Shown one piece after another: positions 7,844-16,464 of a stretch of 16,464 nucleotides of DNA. The stretch covers positions 5,551-22,014 of the forward strand of contig BRYA01000837.1 in NCBI GenBank assembly GCA_030267965.1, given 5' to 3'. A model generated the notes under the pieces. That model saw nothing but the letters and a program-made list of their open reading frames with translations, was not told the DNA's origin and ran no database searches. Made by a program: the position numbers and the translations under genes. The stretch is from Triparma columacea (lineage: Eukaryota > Sar > Bolidophyceae > Parmales > Triparmaceae). Each line of letters starts with the position of its first letter. Position 1 is the first letter of the stretch.

Positions 7844-10800
7844 ATGTCGCCCACTAAGGACGCGGCTCCGGAGACTATCCTCCCTCCCGTTGCAAATTTT
7901 AACGACCGAGATGACGCCAGTGTCCTGTCCAACTTAACAGATGCCCAGAGCACAAACTCCCCGAAGAGGGGGAGGAAAAGTTTTATGGACAAGTTCACGA
8001 AGAAGCCTGAACTATCGATCATGTCGGGGGTGATGAAGGGAGCGAGCGTCAAGAGTGCAAAAGAAGAGCTTGCGAAGGTTGCCCATGCTGTGGACCACCT
8101 GGGTGAGAAATTACCGAGCAGGCCCAACTCTGTAGAGTTGCGAAACATGGTTCAGGGGGGGGTAGACACTTTAGGAGCTGACCTTGAGAAAGTTGGGAGA
8201 ATAGTCGAGCACTTTCCGGGCGATATCATCGAAAAGGTTGCGGAAATTGACCTTGTTCCTGGACAAGTGGCGAGTACACTCAAGGGAATGAAGAACGGTG
8301 AGAAGACGCGGGAAAGAGTGATGTTGCCACTGAAGCGACAACCCCCTAATACCAACAAATTTGCGTGCGCTCCTTACCCAGATTACATGCCTGAGATCAA
8401 GGTGGACGGGAACTTTAATTTGGAAATATACTCTAATGAAGCTGCCAAGAAAGCTGCCAAGAAGGAGGCACGAAGAAAGAAGAAGGAGAAGAGGGAAGCG
8501 AAATTAAAGGCGAAGGAAGAGAAGAGGCTAGCCAAGATTCAAGAGATGAACGATTTGGCGGAGCAAAAGAGGCAACAAGAGGAGGATGAATTCGAGGCGC
8601 AACTTGAGCTGGAACTTCAGATGGAAGACGCCAAGATGAGGGTGAAGAACCAACTAGAGCACGAGGATGCGATAACGAAATTGATGAGGGAGGTAAGATT
8701 GGGGACATCGAGAAGCAATGAAGCTGTTGCGCAACTTCTGACCACAATATAATATATTGATATCGATCGCTCGTCACTTTGCAGAGGAACGAGAACTCCG
8801 CTGAGGCGCTCCTAGCCCAGAGACAGCTTGCCCTTCAGGAGGAGGAGGAGGCTGTGAAGCGGTTTCAGCCTACTGCCGATATAATTGACTCCCTTATCCT
8901 TGATGTGTCCCTTGCGGCGGCAAGGCCCTCCCATATTTCGAAGCAAATTACGAGTTCGTCAAAGCGCCTAGCCGCCCCTGCCGCGGCCGGTCTCTCCAAC
9001 TTTGCCAGGGGTTCCAGGTCCTCTAAGGCCGGCGATGTCAACCACAGGGAGAGAAAGTCGATCGTCGAAATGGGGGGCATCAGGCCCCTCGCGGAATCGC
9101 TGGAAGAGACGAATGGGGAGTTCTTGATGACTTGCGCTGCTGACGCCCTGGCGAACCTCGCAGTTGACGAAGCGTCGAGGAAGGCAGTAGGTGATAGTAA
9201 GGCCATTGAGAAGCTTGTATCAATCCTCGGGGATGCCGCCCACCCGGACAGCGATCCGAAGGAGAAACTCAGCGAGCTATCCGAGTACGCTGCAATGTGT
9301 CTTAGAAATTTGGCTCTGGAGGAGCACAACGCTCAAAAGATGGCTGAGGTGAGGAGGGCTGAGAGCGAGGAGCGAGGAGCGAAATGACGATTGAAAAGAT
9401 GCTGGATATTGGTCCCTTGAAGAATCCAATCTCCTCACCCCCAAATGTCCCCACTCGTGCACCTTAGTTCGGCGCCATCCCAGCTCTCATTCAGCTCAGC
9501 GCCGACGCTCTCCCTGTGACTAGGGGCATGTGCGCGTGCTGCCTCGCGTGCATAGCAAAGGACAAGTTCAGGTGCGAGCAAATTTGCGACTACGGAGCCG
9601 CGGGGCCTCTGATCAAGATGCTCAGCATGAAGGAGGAGGTATGCCAGCTCTCTGCGGTGGGGTGCCTGAACGAGCTGAGCAGGCTGAGGAGGAACAAACT
9701 GAAGATCAGCCACATGGGGGGGTTCGAGGAGCTCCTGAGGATACTTGAGCTAGAGGGAGACTTTCTTCTCCACATGGTCCAAGAGAAGGCGATCGCGATC
9801 GTCCTCAGCATGTGCGAGGAGAAGTCCCTCCGTAAGCACGCTGTTGAGTGCGGCTCCGTCAAGGCCGCAATAAAAATGACGACGGTCGGGAACTGGAACG
9901 CCAAGGTTTCCGGCGCTTGGATCCTGGTCCACTTGAAGGACCTGCTGACGGAGGAGGAGAAGGCGATGAGCTACATGCCTATCGCGAAGATGATAGACGC
10001 GCCTCAATGGCCGGTAAAGTCCGCCGCCGCTTCCGCCATCATGAATTTATACGATAGCGATGAGCAAAGGATCGCCTTTGTGAATGATACCAAGGTCCTC
10101 AAGAGACTCATGAACATGCTGAGCGTGGGGGACCCCCGGGTGCACGAAAATACCCTGGGAGCGATACTTGCCTTGATGGAGAACGCCGAGGTACCGGATA
10201 TGCTAATTGCGCTGGAGCCGTGTCCCAACTTGGTTAGGATGATATTTGCCATTAATTTGACAGTGAGGAAGGTGAGTGTGTCGTAGCGACTCGCGAACGG
10301 TGTTCGACCACAACTTCGTCTAACCAGTTGTGTCTCCCTCCTCCCCCCCCCCTCCCCCCCACCCCAGCTTGCCTTCTGTGTCTTAAAGTGCCTCTCCATC
10401 TACGACCTCCAGCACGTGTTGGACAACGTCCCCCTAACGCAGCACTACCACATCGAACACCCCGCTGAGGAGCTGTCTGATTACATCAAGATGTTCGTGG
10501 AGAAGCGTAAGAAGAACGGGTACTTAAGCAGGGTGAGCAAGCTGGGGGAGAAGTTCACGAAGGAGGAAATGAAAGAGTACGAGGCCCTGTTCGCGGAGCT
10601 TGATGAGGACAGCAGCGGCAGCATTGATGCGGAGGAGATTAGTATCCTTGTACAGGCGCTGGGGGGGAAGAAAATGGATGATGATGAGCTTCAGAAGCTT
10701 ATTGACGAGGTGGACAAGGATGGGAGTGGGGTTATCGAGTGGGACGAGTTCCTGGTCATAATGGACGGGATCAAGAACGGGAAGAATCTAGGCATAGCCG

Positions 10801-11045
10801 GTCTCCTAGGCAGCGCTTTGAAGCAAGGTTTCAAGAGGAGCGTGTTGGGGAAAGGCGTCACCAAATTCTCGAATTACTACAACCGGAAGAAGATCGAGCT
10901 GGAAGAGTTCCTACACGCGGAGGAGAAGGAGAAGAGAGAGGCGGAGGAGAGAAAACTCATGGCGGAGAAATACTGGGAGGCGGAGAGGGTAAAGAGGGAG
11001 CGGTTGAGGATGGAGGAGAACTTGGTTAGGAAATTGAGGAGGTGA
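7844..11045 (+). CDS. Coiled-coil / armadillo-repeat / EF-hand protein
   Basis: Four exons (7844-8692, 8785-9348, 9468-10271, 10368-11045) with three phase-0 GT-AG introns of 92, 119 and 96 nt give 964 aa. Residues 1-200 are Ser/Lys-rich and probably mostly disordered, with an amphipathic stretch around 65-150. Residues about 200-310 are a highly charged Lys/Glu coiled coil. From about 372 to 760 run helical armadillo-type repeats, for example CAADALANLAVDEASRKAV and AAMCLRNLALEEHNAQKMAE, then further units through exon 3 (SAVGCLNELSRLRRNKLKIS). Two canonical EF-hand loops follow, D818-E829 (DEDSSGSIDAEE) and D855-E866 (DKDGSGVIEWDE), then a short linker and a second Lys/Glu coiled coil to the C-terminus. 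Armadillo solenoids bind peptides; the EF pair should bind Ca2+. No catalytic domain, signal peptide or membrane segment is seen. It probably acts as a Ca2+-responsive scaffold, partner unknown. Confidence 0.88.
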
Positions 11046-11096
11046 TTGAGGATGTAATTGATGAAACGTTGTTGTTTGTATCACAAAATGAAACGA

Positions 11097-12089
11097 TTAC
11101 TTTTCGTTCCGTTTCGGGAGCGACCCGTCGCCCCCCCTGCAGCTTGGTGATGATTCCGGCATGTATTTTTCCCTCCCTCCCATCTTCTCAAACTGCTCCT
11201 CGTCCTTGGCCACGATTGAGAGCGCGTGAACCGGCCCCTCCAGCTCCTCCTTCAGCGCCTGGTTCACGAGCTTGTGCCTAGCGAGGGGCTTGAGGCCCTT
11301 GAAGGTGGGTGAGACTACCACGACCTTGAAGTGGGTCTCGGAGTTCGGGGGCACGTTGTGCATGTGGCTCTCGTTGAGGATCAGGAGGAAGGAGGGGGAG
11401 AAGGCGGACCGGAGGGAGGATTCGATGGAGGAGTACACGGGGGGGTTGGGGGGGGGAAGAGGGACGGGGTCAGGGGTACGGGTGGATTCCTCCGCGGCCA
11501 CCTGACGGGCTAGGTCCCACATTCCACCCTTATCAAGACCGCCGGGAGAGAGGGAGGCGGCGGCGGAGATCTCGTCGAGGGTGGAGTTGGAGGCCGAGAA
11601 AACGTGCTGGCGAAACCAGGTGTCAAAGTTTGAGGTGGCCTCCTCAGGCGATTTCGTAGGGGAGTTCTGGGAGGAGGGCGGGGGGGGGGGGGGGATGAGG
11701 TGCGTGGAGGGTGCGTGGCTCGCATATTGCTTACCTTGGCCGCTTGGTCCATCAATGCTTCGAAGGCTGATCGTATTGTAGCGAATGAGGGGAGGTTTGG
11801 AGGAGGTGAGGATACATCTGGATGGGTTTGCTTTGCAAGTTCTATAAAACGTGACTTTAACTTTGTTGTTGATTGAGAGTCTTCTATTGATACGCCTGTG
11901 GGTTGAGGTGAGTGAGGGGTTGGGGTGAGGGGTTGGGGTGAGGTGTATGTGTGTTGTATGTGTGTTCTATGTGCGTATATGTGTGTATATGCTTGTAAGT
12001 ACACATATCTCCAGTACCGTACCTAATATTTTGAGGAAGTTGATGTTATTTGCTGAGTTTTGTGATGTTTTCGATGAGAATGATGCCAT
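11097..12089 (-). CDS. J-domain-BolA fusion protein (BOLA1-type)
   Basis: Three exons on the complement (12089-12023, 11895-11735, 11666-11097), introns of 127 and 68 nt, phases 1 and 0, give 265 aa. Residues 16-76 form a J-domain: NINFLKILGVS, helix KLKSRFIELAKQ, the diagnostic HPD at 47-49, then FATIRSAFEALMDQ. J-domains stimulate Hsp70 ATPase. A linker (77-150) includes FDTWFRQHVFS and LDKGGMWDLARQ. Residues 153-237 are a BolA domain: NESHMHNVPPNSETHFKVVV, TFKGLKPLARHKLVNQAL, GPVHALSIVAKD, closest in pattern to mitochondrial BOLA1. BolA proteins pair with monothiol glutaredoxins in Fe-S cluster handling. The ATG at 12089 has an excellent context (accgccATGGca); an in-frame ATG at 12188 would add 33 basic residues and could supply a mitochondrial presequence. 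It ends 51 bp from the convergent armadillo gene. Confidence 0.85.
11914..11939. repeat. 13-bp tandem repeat in the first intron of the J-BolA gene
   Basis: Two exact copies of GAGGGGTTGGGGT lie at 11914-11926 and 11927-11939. A GT/AT-rich alternating purine-pyrimidine stretch follows to about 11992. All of it lies within the 127-nt intron 11896-12022, where on the transcribed strand it forms the C/A-rich region before the acceptor. Confidence 0.8.
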
Positions 12090-12117
12090 GGCGGTGAATA
12101 TATCTGTCCTAACCCTT

Positions 12118-12141
12118 GTATATGTATATGTATATGTATAT
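12118..12141. repeat. Hexanucleotide microsatellite (GTATAT)4
   Basis: Four perfect GTATAT units lie just upstream of the preferred start codon of the J-BolA gene. If translation begins at the upstream in-frame ATG (12188), the repeat encodes Thr-Tyr four times. Otherwise it is 5' UTR. Confidence 0.85.
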
Positions 12142-12189
12142 GTATTCTTATTCCCTATTAAACGTTTTGATACTAAATTGTTTAGCATA

Positions 12190-12595
12190 GGGGAGATATG
12201 AAAACGATGAAGGAGATGAGATGAGAATGAGGATGGTGTCCTCCTTTTTCCAGATTCCAGAATCCAGAAAAATGGAATATCCAGTTAGACCCGGAACCAC
12301 AGTTCTTCTACTGGTTTTGAAGGCTTTAAATCCGTTTATTGTCACAACGCGCCGTATAATCGGAGTATATATTATTTCATTTGTATAATTTGACCTACAC
12401 AATCGAGGTGAACAAGGTAAGGAGGTTGAAAACTGCCTTCCCTAGGGCGCGGGGAGAGAGGGGGGGGGAGCCTGCATTTTTCATTCTTATCATCAAACAC
12501 ACACGTACATCGTTACTTACGCCCCCCCCCCCACACACACCTGAACTACCTTCTTACCGCACCTTAGTAGTCCACCTCCCTGTGGCCGAAGAAAG
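12190..12595. promoter_or_regulatory. Divergent intergenic region between J-BolA and the Cys-rich gene, with possible 5' UTR intron
   Basis: No coding signal is seen. A palindromic TTCCAGAA (12255-12262) sits in a cluster of CCAGA/TTCCA motifs (about 12245-12276), upstream of the minus-strand J-protein gene. For the plus-strand gene, 12417-12567 has a GTAAGG donor and a CTTACCGCACCTTAG end and may be a 151-nt 5' UTR intron. It contains a 12-13-base C run near 12520-12532. Confidence 0.4.
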
Positions 12596-15500
12596 ATGGT
12601 TTGCAGCCGAGTGAAAGTGTCTCATATTTTCCTAATCTTCTGGACCTGCTTAGTCCTAGTCGGAGGGAGGTCGTTGGCTGAGGTGAATGTGGGCGATATG
12701 AATGGGCTATTCAACACGGTCAGTAATAGAGTGTGGAGCGGTTATAACACTGGCAACTCCATCATGGCAAATGGTGACTCTACGATTCTAGCTGTTGGGC
12801 CGTATAAATGCTCAGAGGGGACTTGTGCAGATAGTTATACCATGCTGGCCACAGTAGACTTGAATGGAGAGGTCAAGTGTGTGGAGGACGACGCAAGCTG
12901 TGTGTTGGATGGAGAGAATGCAAGAAGAGGGATGAGGGTGGATGGAACTGGGAGTGGTACACTCATTCTCCGAGCTCTCACCTTCGACAAGGGGTATAAC
13001 ACTTATCCTGGTGGAGGGGTTCACATTAACAGTGGTGCCATAGTGGACTTGAAGCTCTGCATCTTCTCCAATGATAGAGCAAGTAGTGGTTATGGAGGTG
13101 GAGCAATTTTTATGTCTGATAGTGGAACTACTATCAATGCCTACGGAACACGCTTCAATGGAAACACAGCAGACTCAGGAAATGGTGATGACATTTACAG
13201 GCTTTCTGGAACCATCACCATCCACAATACGTGCCCTTCTCCCTACTCCTCCAACACTCCAATCCAAGGTAAGACGAGAATGGGGATTGTGTAGCCTGTA
13301 GAACCATTCCTAACCCCACGACTCACTTTACGTTACCGCTGCACCAATTCCTATTCCTACCTCTCTCCAGGGTCCGCTTTGGACACTTATGGCACCGTCA
13401 ACGGCAATAAATACTCGTACTCTAGCTGCACTCCCTACTCTTGCAACGCTGGGAGTTACAATCCTACTACTTCAAACCTTCTTTCAGCTTGCCAAGACTG
13501 TGGCGAGGGGAAATACAGCGCATCCACTGGAGCCACAAGCGATGCTACATGCCAAGACTGCGGCGAGGGGAAATACAGCACATCTACTGGAGCCACAAGC
13601 GACGCTACATGCCAAGACTGCGGCGAGGGGAAGTACAGCACTTTGACCGGGGCCACCAGCGATGCTACATGTCAAGGTGAGAATAGACAAGATCTGAAGC
13701 AACAGCACCACCAAGGTTGTACTCTTCACACCGTAGGCCACCCAATCTTATACCTTTGAACCTAAAACTTACCCCGCCTCCTACAATTTATCTAACTCTT
13801 TTCACCTAATCCTTTCCCCTCCCGCTTCACCCGCCGCAGCTTGCCCCGCAGGAACATTCAGCTCTTCCACCGGTGCGACAAGTGTTTCCACCTGCACAAC
13901 TTGCCCCAAAGGTGCCTACTCCGGAGCTTCCTCCTCCTCCTCCTGCACCACCTGTCCCGCGGGCCGCTTCAACTCTGACGACGCAACCTCTCCAAGCCTT
14001 CACAATTCCATCTCTACCTGCTCAGTCTGCGCCGCCGGGAAGATCAACGTGGACCCTGCCACAGATCCCTCAAAACACACCTCCTGCATTTCCTGCCCCC
14101 TCGGCAAGAAGAACGAGTACGACAACTCCGACCCCACCAAGCACAGCAGTCCTGACGACTGTGAGCTCTGCACCCCAGGGACCTACTCGAACGACCTTGG
14201 AGGGGCGACGTCATGCTCGCCCTGCAACGCCGGTGAAGTTTCTGGGGCTGGAGCATCAGCTTGTTCCTCCTGTCCGCCAGGCTATGAGTGCATAGAAGGC
14301 GGCACCCAAACACCTTGTCCTGTTGGAAAATTCAGCAGCGGGGGCAGTGAGTGCCAGGATTGCAAGGAGGGATATAAATGCCCTGGAGGAACCGACAAGG
14401 TGGCATGTGCGCCTGGCAGTTATCGGGAGGAGACTGCTTCTTCAACTGGAACTACCTGCAGTCCTTGTGAAGCGGGGAAATACCAGCCAGATGAGGCACA
14501 ACCTGCCTGCCTCCCTTGCCCGGCCGGCCACTTCTGCCCGAAATCTTCCTTAACTCCGACGGCCTGTTCGCCCGGTAGTTATCGGGAGGAGACTGCCTCT
14601 TCGACTGATGAAACCAGGGCGACCTGCAGTCCTTGTGAAGCGGGGAAATACCAGCCAGATGAGGCACAACCTGCCTGCCTCCCTTGCCCGGCCGGCCACT
14701 TCTGCCCGAAATCTTCCTCAACTCCCATCTCGTGCGGCAGCGTTGCGCTCTACTGCCCTGCAGAGACTTCAATTGTTAACGCTGCTACGTCAGGCCACTA
14801 TACCACTCCAACTTCTGCTGCTGACGAACAGAGAGTCGGCCAAAAACCTTGCGAGGCGGGATTCGCTTGCGTGGGAGGAGTTAAGTCTGAGTGCATTGAG
14901 GGTTCAACCTACCAGCCCAACCATTCTCAAACGTCCTGCATCACCTGCTCTACGTGTCTTGCCGGAACCTACCAAACCTCAGCCTGTACCACCACAGCCG
15001 ACACTGTCTGCGAATCATGCTTAGCCGGATCAGCGTCTAGTGGAGGAGCCTCCGCAGTTTGCACGCCCTGCACTGGCGACGGTCAATATTCGGAGACTGA
15101 TAGTTCCATTGCTTGCCAGATCTCCCCCGCAGGCTCCATACCCAACGCCGACCGCACTGGCGTAGTTCCTTGCAGGGCCGGAAATTTTTCAAATGGAGGC
15201 ACATCGAGCTGTACCACGTGTCCTATCGGCAAGTATAGTGACACTCCCGGATCAGTTGGCTGCAAGGCTTGTGAGCTTGGCTCAGTTACAGGCTATATCG
15301 CTAATATTGGGACCACTTCTTGCCTCCCCTGCTCCCCTGGCTCGTATTCGAATGACGGTCACCATTGCCTAGATTGCGACAGAAACGGCCAGTACAGCGA
15401 CGAGGCTGGAGCCTATTCCTGCAAGACTGCGAAGGCAGGTTACAAGCCGACGGAAGATCGCAAAGCAGAGGTGAGACGAGGATGGCAGCTACGAGGCCAC

Positions 15501-16464
15501 GAGCACACAAACTCCTTTAAAAATCTTGCAACTCTCATCATTCTAACCCTTAACGATTCGCATCGTGCAGGAACCGTGCCCGGCTGGAAAGTTTTCGACG
15601 GGAGGTGCAGATGAATGTGAATCATGTGCCGAGGGTGCTACTAGCGCGGATGGAGCTGCTGGTTGCTCCACCTGCGCTACTTGTGCCACCGGTAGATACA
15701 TGATCAGCGCCTGCTCTCCAACTGCTGAAACGCAGTGTGGAGACTGTTTGGCCGGTTCTGCCTCTATGGGCATCACCGCAACAGCTTGCGACTCTTGCAC
15801 CGGCGAGGGCGAGTACTCTGACACCGACGGTGCCCCAGTGTGCAAGACTTCCCCCGCCGGTCACAAGCCCACGGATGATCACACCAACATTGAACTTTGC
15901 CCCAAGAACACCTTCTCCATCGGAGCAACCAACGAGTGCACCCCCTGCCCTCCTGGCGGTCACTCGCAATCCGGCTCGTCTGCCTGTGACCGGTGTTTGA
16001 CAGGAAGGTACTTCAGCGAGCCAGACAACAAGTGCGAACTCTGTCCCAAGAACACTTTCACAATATCGGGGGCGACCGACATTAGCGGGTGTACCGGCTG
16101 CCCTCCTGGTGGCCACTCCGATCCTGGATCCGGTTACTGCGAGCAGGTGAGAATAGTCGAGAAGTGAACGAGGTTGTGCACTTTGACATGCGAGGTTGTG
16201 CACTTTGACACGAGCATTATGCAATCCCTCTTCCAGCACGCACCGCCCTCAACAATTCTAACCCACTCGCTTTGCTCGTCGCAGTGTTTGACTGGCACAT
16301 ACTTTCATGAGGCTTCCAATGATTGCCTTGCCTGCCCCTCAGGAAAGTTCTCGGCGACTGGAGGAACAAGTTTCGACGATTGCATGGATTGCGACCCAGG
16401 TTTTGTCAGCGACGACGGCGCCGGTTTCTGCAACCCCTGCTCTGCCGGCTCCTTTTCCAACCCA
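12596..16464 (+). CDS. Secreted Cys-rich modular protein with N-terminal beta-helix-like region (partial, 3' end outside window)
   Basis: Exons 12596-13268, 13371-13676, 13840-15470, 15571-16146 and 16285 to the edge; introns of 102, 163, 100 and 138 nt, all in phase; 1122 residues visible. Residues 1-28 are a signal peptide (hydrophobic IFLIFWTCLVLVG, likely cut near SLA/EV). Residues about 110-210 carry GGGVHINSG, FSNDRASSGYGGGAIF and FNGNTADSG, the F-x-N-x-A...GGAI pattern of right-handed beta-helix and polymorphic-membrane-protein repeats. From about 236 onward there are dozens of short modules such as CxxCxxGxYSxxxGxxxCxxC, like ephrin-receptor-like/GCC2-GCC3/TNFR-type Cys repeats. These are expected to be disulphide-bonded and extracellular, in a cell-surface or wall protein. 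No kinase, membrane segment or terminus is reached in the window. Several modules are near-identical duplicates. The start has a good signal peptide directly after it. Confidence 0.88.
13493..13672 (+). repeat. Three tandem 60-bp units coding for 20-residue Cys modules
   Basis: Units begin at 13493, 13553 and 13613 and differ at only a few positions. Each encodes QDCGEGKYSxxTGATSDATC (residues 266-325 of the Cys-rich protein). The exon ends four bases after the third unit, inside the start of what would be a fourth. Confidence 0.95.
14457..14718 (+). repeat. 94-bp exact duplication within the Cys-rich exon
   Basis: Positions 14457-14550 and 14625-14718 are identical by eye over 94 bp, 168 bp apart. 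Similarity extends upstream (14418-14446 against 14577-14605), with nine extra bases in the second copy. Each encodes a module starting CSPCEAGKYQPDEAQ and ending GHFCPKSS. Confidence 0.92.
15895..16320 (+). repeat. Diverged duplicated module spanning two exons of the Cys-rich gene
   Basis: The protein pattern ELCPKNTF..., CPPGGHS..GS..C, CLTGxYFxE occurs twice: once within 15891-16020, then from 16036 through 16146 with its CLTGTYF part encoded after the intron at 16285. Intron 16147-16284 therefore interrupts the second copy at a point where the first copy is continuous. Confidence 0.7.
16169..16210. repeat. 20-bp direct repeat inside the last visible intron
   Basis: CGAGGTTGTGCACTTTGACA occurs at 16169-16188 and again at 16191-16210, a period of 22 bp, within intron 16147-16284. 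Confidence 0.9.

Noticed and set aside
8433..8777. Minus-strand open frames opposite the coiled-coil exon
   Set aside because: They are complement shadows of Lys/Glu-rich coding DNA.
11683..11696. Long G run as a possible assembly artefact or regulatory G-quadruplex
   Set aside because: It lies in the polypyrimidine tract of a J-BolA intron on the transcribed strand (before the acceptor at 11667), where a C run is unremarkable; similar runs occur in other introns here.
13456..13741. Regularly spaced 60-bp repeats considered as a CRISPR-like array
   Set aside because: The repeats are contiguous, in frame, have no spacers and encode Cys modules within a eukaryotic exon.

Overview
This is nuclear DNA from a eukaryote, most likely a compact-genome marine microalga of the stramenopile/ochrophyte kind (a bolidophyte/Parmales-like alga is my best guess; it is inferred from style, not from a marker gene). 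The evidence is that reading frames are interrupted by many short GT-AG introns (61-163 nt). These have GTGAG/GTAAG/GTACG donors, often a CTAAC branch-point-like motif, and splicing restores phase every time. The products are eukaryotic: an EF-hand mitochondrial glycerol-3-phosphate dehydrogenase, an armadillo protein, a BOLA1-type protein and a huge secreted Cys-rich protein. I see no rRNA, tRNA, CRISPR array or transposon.

Layout, with exon models worked out by hand. (1) 1-805, minus: N-terminal part of an unrecognised Ala-rich protein running off the left edge. (2) 1164-1612, plus: a tentative 64-residue small gene. (3) 1629-3316, minus: group A FAD monooxygenase, 541 aa, one intron. (4) 3453-4914, plus: 298-aa unrecognised protein with an N-terminal Cys cluster and a Thr-rich tract, seven exons. 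(5) 5168-7715, minus: mitochondrial FAD glycerol-3-phosphate dehydrogenase with two C-terminal EF-hands, 728 aa, four exons. (6) 7844-11045, plus: 964-aa coiled-coil/armadillo/EF-hand protein, four exons. (7) 11097-12089, minus: a J-domain joined to a BolA domain, 265 aa, three exons. (8) 12596 to the right edge, plus: secreted protein with a signal peptide, a beta-helix-like region and an array of Cys-rich modules; 1122 residues visible, open at the 3' end.

Genes are tightly packed and alternate in direction. Divergent pairs share 128-136 bp (3317-3452, 7716-7843) or about 500 bp (12090-12595), and convergent ends are 16-253 bp apart. The divergent pair 5/6 is noteworthy because both proteins carry canonical EF-hand pairs. 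The most unusual item is gene 7: a Hsp70 co-chaperone J-domain and a BOLA1-type domain in one polypeptide, which suggests a single-chain factor for Fe-S cluster delivery. This is an inference from domain content only.
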